In this document: positions 58,797 to 64,000 of the stretch, piece after piece | Numbering within the stretch: position 1 is the stretch's first letter | Layout: the number at the start of each line of letters is the position of its first letter | Assembly (NCBI RefSeq): GCF_022201045.2 | Contig: NC_068562.1 | Span: 19,498,501-19,562,500 of the forward strand | Direction: 5' to 3' | DNA length: 64,000 bases | Source: Citrus sinensis | Lineage: Eukaryota; Streptophyta; Magnoliopsida; Sapindales; Rutaceae | Made by a program: the position numbers and the translations under genes | Notes under the pieces: generated by a model | Seen by the model: the letters and a program-made list of their open reading frames with translations, nothing else | Database searches by the model: none | What the model was told of the DNA's origin: nothing

Positions 58797-60614
58797 AGTT
58801 CAAAAGCCTGCAACATGTTAAAAGTAGGTTCTCTTTAACTATTTCTTTCTTGCTTTTTTTTGCTCCTATTACATTTCATGATTTGTATTAGTTATTTATT
58901 AGTTATTGCAATTATAATTGTTGTTTCACATAAAATTAATAAGAAACAATTTCCAATTTGCAATTGCCTACCGAGTATAAGCAAAATGTGGACTGGAAAT
59001 AGTCAATGTTTTACTGCAAGTTTTCCTTTATTCTCCAAGTGGCTCACAATTTCCTCTTCAGTAACATCTTGTGGGAAGGTGGATCATCTTTATTGGGGAG
59101 CAGTAGTAACGATAGTTCTTTGTTTACTACCATTCTGTATATTTTATTTGAAATTAGTATTATTCTTGGTTATTTATTTTTATAATGATTCTAATATCTT
59201 GTTGACTATTTTTTTTTTAAGATTTTCTTTTGAAATTTTTTAGGATCTGCTAGAGTGAGTAAATTTTAATCTCTTTTTTATTTATTTGGGTGTCGAAGTT
59301 GTTGAATGTAAGAAAATTTTTTAAAAATAATTCGCTTAAAGTCCTAGATACTATGAATACTATAAAGCACTTCTTGGAAGAATGATACTCCGTTCACACA
59401 TTTTAGATAGCTTCGTACATACACAATTGCTTAATCACAAAATATAATATTGTAAGATGTCTCAAAAAAAATATTCATGAAAAGTGATCACCAATGTAAA
59501 GCCGTCAGGATTTGTACCAATATCACGCACGTGAGAGTTAAAGTCCATGTAATCAACTAATATTCTCCTCAACATTCAGAACCTATAAACCTGGACAAAA
59601 TGAGAAACTTTATCAAAAATAAAGAGTACGACATTGCAATTTCTTTTCCAAAAAACTTATAATTAAAAGGGACCGTAAGGTTTAAATTAAAGATGCCAAT
59701 TATTTGATTTCAAACTAGTAATGAGGTCTATCAAAAAAAAAAAATTAGTAACATATCTCTAGTTGGACCTAGTTTTTTCAGAAAATTATATTGTTTATAT
59801 CATAAAAGTGACTTAATTCTATAAATATGACATAATTTGTCGTGAGATTACAATCTTTAGTTGGAGCTATTGAGATTACATAATTTGTCGTGAATGTAAG
59901 AAAAAAGTACTGTAATATTTATTAAATTAAATATTACAATGATTTGATTTTAAACTAGTAAAGAGGTCTATCCCAAAAAAAATAAAAATTAGTAACATAT
60001 CAAGTTTTAGTTGAACCTAGTTTTTCTGAGAAAATTATATTGTTTGTGCCATAAAATTGACTTAATTCTATAAATATGACATCATAATGAGTAATTCCAA
60101 TAATATGACAATTCATTAAAAATAAGTTGTAATTATTCTTCAAAGATTTTATACTTATTCTCCATTTGTACCTGTCCATTATTCATCTATTTTTACCCAG
60201 CCATACTTAATTTATGCTAGATTGTGATTGCGTCTTTTTCTAATTTCTTGGGTAGGGAAAAATGAACAAGAGGGTATACATTTTGAAATTATACACTTTT
60301 GTGGCATATATAAACCAGAAAATCATATCCTTTCTTTCTCAAGTTAATTGAATGATATTACAATTTTTTCATTGCCACTTTGGGATTTAGGATAAAATTT
60401 TGCTTATTTAAAAAATGCAACTCTACTAAATATCAACAAGCATGAAGTACAATACAAACTTATATTGTGTCAAGATTTTGCCCAAAACAATATCCTCTCA
60501 AACAAACATTAATCCATCTAATAATAAGTGTATGGAAAAATACTAGTTACAAAAGATTTCACCATCACATTTCTTACAACGAAATAATTATAATCATAAA
60601 CGTTGAGGTTTTGG
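58797..60614. other. AT-rich intergenic sequence
   Basis: No gene recognised. Two related stretches near 59700-59850 and 59938-60080 share GATTTNAAACTAGTAA, GAGGTCTATC, TTAGTAACATATC and CTTAATTCTATAAATATGAC. They are a diverged direct duplication about 240 bp apart. Confidence 0.5.
59700..60085. repeat. diverged direct duplication, about 240-bp period
   Basis: Copy 1 (about 59700-59838) and copy 2 (about 59939-60080) share a series of blocks in the same order, including AAAATTATATTGTTT and ACTTAATTCTATAAATATGA. Confidence 0.7.
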
Positions 60615-60890
60615 GAAAAGCTATTTCCCCTGAATTAAACCCCGAATCGCACCCCGAATTTTGTCAAAAACAGTGCGTTTTGCTTTTTGCCCTTTTGTTT
60701 TTAATTGCAGTTGTACCATGTGTGAGATTTCCCTTTATTTGCTTTCAACCACAACACTTCATTTTTTATGTATTATTTTGTTTTTATCATTGTTTGACTG
60801 CAAAAGAAATATTCAAGTTAATCAGCATAGTTTATATTTATGTTGTTGCAGCAACAAATGAAATAAATATAATTTCTAACATAATAAAAT
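60615..60890 (+). mobile_element. probable internally deleted relative of the FAR1/MULE element
   Basis: CTTTCAACCACAACACTTCA (from 60741) matches the left flank of the FAR1 relic near 12090. It is followed almost directly by ATGTATTATTTTGTTTTTAT and GTTGTTGCAGCAACAA, which match the right flank near 14824-14935. The transposase region between is absent. The ends are not defined. Confidence 0.55.
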
Positions 60891-63446
60891 AAAAAAAATC
60901 AAAAATTTAAGACATCTTTGGTATTATTTCTGAATTTGTATTTTTTAAGAATAAAAATAAAAATGAAAAATATATTTTACAGTATTTCGAATTTGAATAT
61001 ATTTTTTATATCATGTATTTTAAAAATAAAAAAAATAATTTACATTCGGTAGACACAATTAAAAATAATAAAAAGAGAGAATATACATTCGGTAAGACTG
61101 AACTGCTTGTTCAAAAGAAGGGGCTGCAGTAAGAAAAACACATCATGTACTAATTATAAAACATGTAGAACTACTGTATTTTACCAGTCACAAAACCTTT
61201 TTTTCTTAAGAGGTAATGTCCCATGGCAACTATAAATATGGGAAAAAAATTACCACAAAGTATAACAACCCCATCTTTTTCTCCAAACAAATACAACCAT
61301 TTTAGTTCATATCTAAGCTAAGAACCATTCTACTTTCAGGTTTCGACCAACGAAATAACCATAGTATAAAAATAATTATACTCTAATCCAAACATGGCTT
61401 CAGAATTTACGATTCATACCAGACTCAATTGGCCAAACCTATGGAATTGGAATGATGCATTTATTTAACTCAAAAGGTAAATATTAGGCTTAAGGTTCTT
61501 ACATATTAAAACAATAATAATTCATTCATTTTGAACATGAGATGCAACTTGGACTATTTCAAGTTATTCCAAAAGAAAGCATTAAAAGGAATTTGTTCAT
61601 CCTACGTGGTATAAGTAGCATACTTCAGTTAGTATTATACATCATCAGTTAAATCATTTGGACTATTAACATTGATAACAACAATAATAAAATAAACATA
61701 TGTAGTTATAAAATAAATAGATAAATTCAACTTCGGATAAATTTGGGTTGTTACAGTAACCCTCCAAGCCACCACTGTATTATAACCAATAGACATTTGA
61801 ATTATAACAGATAGAAAAGAATAAAATAAAATAAAATGAGTTAAAAAAGCTGATATAATGAACCTTGCGGTCAAATGTTAGATCTGACTACTTCGAACGA
61901 ACTAAAGGCCAACAATGAAAATTTCACATAAAAGCAACCAGAATACCAGCAAAATAGCTTAAATTAAAAGTTTTCTGACTTGTTCAGGAGAGACATCAAC
62001 AATTTTCAAAACTTTTTACTGGACCTCACCTTTATAAATTATCAAAACTTCTGCCACCAATCTGACAACATCACAGAAAAACAAGCAACACCATATTTAA
62101 TTAAGTTATAAAAAAGCTTCAAGATTTGCATATTCTGGGATATAATAAGAAACCAATCATAGAACATGTCATAAGCAAGGGCTCAAGCAGAGGAAAGATC
62201 TTGAATACCTCAATGTGATGATAATCATCATGAAACAATATCAATAGATGTGATCTAGGGACATATCTCACATAAAAACCTTCAAACAATATTAATATAA
62301 GCGATAGATCATATAAAATAAATAACTTCATAACAAAAGAGTTTACATTAGGGGTTAGAAAAAAAAAAAAAGGTACTAGGCTAAAGCCTAACCTCTGGTT
62401 ACCGCACTTTCATTTGTGTGTAAAGTCTCCCAAATTCTTTAGTCATGGCGTAATAGATTCTCTTATATATATAATGAATAATGCTGTTAACAAAAGCCCC
62501 TAAACTTAGAATTACTTCCACTTTTTTATATTCTTAATTCTAATAAGGCAAGAGTGAGTTTTGGTATATCTAATGGGATATAGAAAGGTATTTACCCCTA
62601 TTTTATCTAGCAACTTCGAAACCTGGTAAGTCTCTCGCAAAACCTGAATTTAGATGGATGGACTTCAAATGAAAGGATTTTCTAACAAAAGCTAAAACAT
62701 TGCAATGGCATAGTGAACATAGGAAAATGAAAATATAAAGCAAAAGAAAAAGTTCCCATTGGATAAGACAAATACAAAATGATCCAAGTTCTTATTGGCC
62801 ATGCCAATATTATTCATGCTGAATTAATCTAATTTATTTTTCAATTAAGGTTAGTAACAATTTATCTGTAAATAACTTAACCAACTTGGTTATTACAACA
62901 TTACTTTTTCAAAGCGTTTTGAGCTCACAATATCAAGACAACAATTTGGTTGTTGGTTAATTGAGTACCGGAATAAGTGATTTTTACCGCAAGAATGCAA
63001 TTGTAAACACCACACAGTAAGTTTTCAAGGCATCCAGTATATTAACTCAAAAAATCAAATTCTCATTCCCTGTCTAACCCACCAATTTTCTGCATAGGCA
63101 ATGGAAATCAGAATACTTTATAATGCATTCAGTAATTGAAGTACCTCTGATTATTGTTTCCAACAGAATAGGGTAAATCATGTTGGCAAGAATTCTTGAA
63201 AGTTTATCTAAATAACTATCACTTGCTTCTCACAAAACAAACATCAAGCATGGCCTGTTGGAACATTTATCCTTTTTGGTTTAAGGGTGTTGGGTTAGTT
63301 GACTCAATTTTCCCTTTTTTGGTCACACAACATCAATAAATTGAGCATCTTGCCAAGGCAGAGATAAAAATAAATATGATGAACCCAGCTGGAAGTATCT
63401 AGCATTCCCCAGTCAACTGAGCCATTAGAAACTTCAGAATCCACAA
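60891..63446. other. intergenic or intronic sequence, no gene recognised
   Basis: AT-rich to moderate composition, with no recognisable exon apart from the candidate at the right end. If the exons at 63.4-63.6 kb belong to a minus-strand gene, some of this may be its intron or 3' part. Confidence 0.35.
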
Positions 63447-63629
63447 CCTATGTGATAAGCATATGAATTTATGTATCCATAAGATAATCCCAATATATAT
63501 ACGAGAGATAAGCAATATTACTTCAAAATAGTCCTCGTCAAGAGGTATATCGTCACTGGTGACAAAATCTGAATAATTGTATACAGCACCAGTAGCAAAG
63601 TTCATGTTAATAGCAGAACAAGCAACATC
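63447..63629 (-). CDS. candidate exons of an unrecognised gene (partial)
   Basis: On the minus strand an exon at 63522-63629 reads 36 codons between a good acceptor (CCAATCAG) and donor (GAA|GTAATATT): DVACSAINMNFATGAVYNYS, then DFVTSDDIPLDEDYFE. A following acceptor (CACATAG at 63448) opens GTT GTG GAT in the same phase and continues VVDSEVSNGSVDWGMLD to an undetermined end. The rest of the gene would lie to the right of the window or was not recognised. The product is not known to me, and coding status rests on frame, splice sites and composition only. Confidence 0.35.
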
Positions 63630-63824
63630 CTGATTGGATAGAAACACATTCATGGTAGTGAGTAAACAAATGAGGTTGGGTTGAAGCAAGAGTTGTTTAT
63701 AAAAGGACTTTGAATACTGTGTTACCAAAAGCTATTAATGAGGTTATGATAGCTTTAAAAGCTCAAATAAGGCAGTTGTAGAACAGTCTATGATGTGACT
63801 GTCCTCATTCAACAAATTAGCCGA

Positions 63825-63955
63825 GAAAGATGAGTTACACGGAAGGTCCAATGGTTAAGGATGTGACTTTGCATGGGTGCTAAAACCAAGATTTATTAAG
63901 CTTAAAGATCTGTCTCTATCACCTAAGCTCCTCTGTAACAAAATAAATTAAGCCT
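63825..63955 (+). repeat. possible tRNA-like SINE remnant
   Basis: TTACACGGAAGGTCCAATGG and the next bases (TTAAGGATGTGACTTTGCAT) resemble the 5' half of a tRNA-derived SINE. The B-box is decayed beyond recognition. If the exon candidates at 63.4-63.6 kb are real, it may lie in an intron. Confidence 0.25.
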
Positions 63956-64000
63956 AGAGATCGATCTTAATCAGTTAAAGATGATCTGCACAGCTGCAGA

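Noticed and set aside
58860..59243. 127-codon hydrophobic frame after the Ulp1 relic
   Set aside because: T-rich sequence gives an apparent string of membrane segments. No family similarity and no splice link to the relic.

Overview
The window is nuclear DNA of a flowering plant, almost certainly a eudicot. It is AT-rich, its genes have GT-AG introns, and the encoded proteins are plant-specific or plant-type: LOB domain, CIPK kinase, DUF688, the HIGLE form of SLX1, and a FAR1-related transposase relic. Several proteins read like those of rosids such as citrus, but the sequence alone does not prove the genus.

Six genes look intact. From left to right they are: a LOB-domain transcription factor of the LBD15 type (minus strand, 3 exons, 4962-6072); a DUF688-type protein (minus, 1 exon, 21623-22258); a CBL-interacting protein kinase of the CIPK2/10/15/26 clade (plus, 1 coding exon, 29089-30528); a GIY-YIG nuclease of the SLX1/HIGLE family (minus, 4 exons, 33000-35400); an 87-residue conserved one-helix membrane protein (minus, 2 exons, 38499-38851); and an EngB/YihA-type GTPase with a long basic N-terminal extension (minus, 10 exons, 44806-49665). 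I rebuilt exon junctions by reading frames across GT-AG sites. Two probable exons of an unrecognised minus-strand gene lie near the right edge (63.4-63.6 kb).

The rest is intergenic DNA full of mobile-element remains. There is a broken FAR1/MULE-type gene at 12.6-14.8 kb, with a likely internally deleted relative at 60.6-60.9 kb. A broken Ulp1-type cysteine protease gene at 55.2-58.8 kb keeps its exon-intron layout and all three catalytic residues but carries stops and a frameshift. A cytochrome P450 fragment at 53.9-54.2 kb runs straight into a 0.9 kb degenerate tandem repeat that shares sequence with the fragment's own end. Non-autonomous DNA transposons can be delimited by terminal repeats and target duplications: three hAT-type (27422-28290, 43992-44731, 50339-51076) and one Mutator-type MITE (31682-32126). 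Two tRNA-derived SINEs with target duplications are visible (23240-23454, and 41807-42093 on the minus strand), plus weaker tRNA-like remnants.

The genes share no pathway and look like an ordinary plant gene neighbourhood. The most unusual local structures are the P450-seeded minisatellite, the Ulp1-type relic, two SUMO-interaction-like motifs at the C-terminus of the SLX1/HIGLE protein, and a CIPK gene with upstream ORFs, a glutamine-rich tail and a 22-base C run just after the stop.
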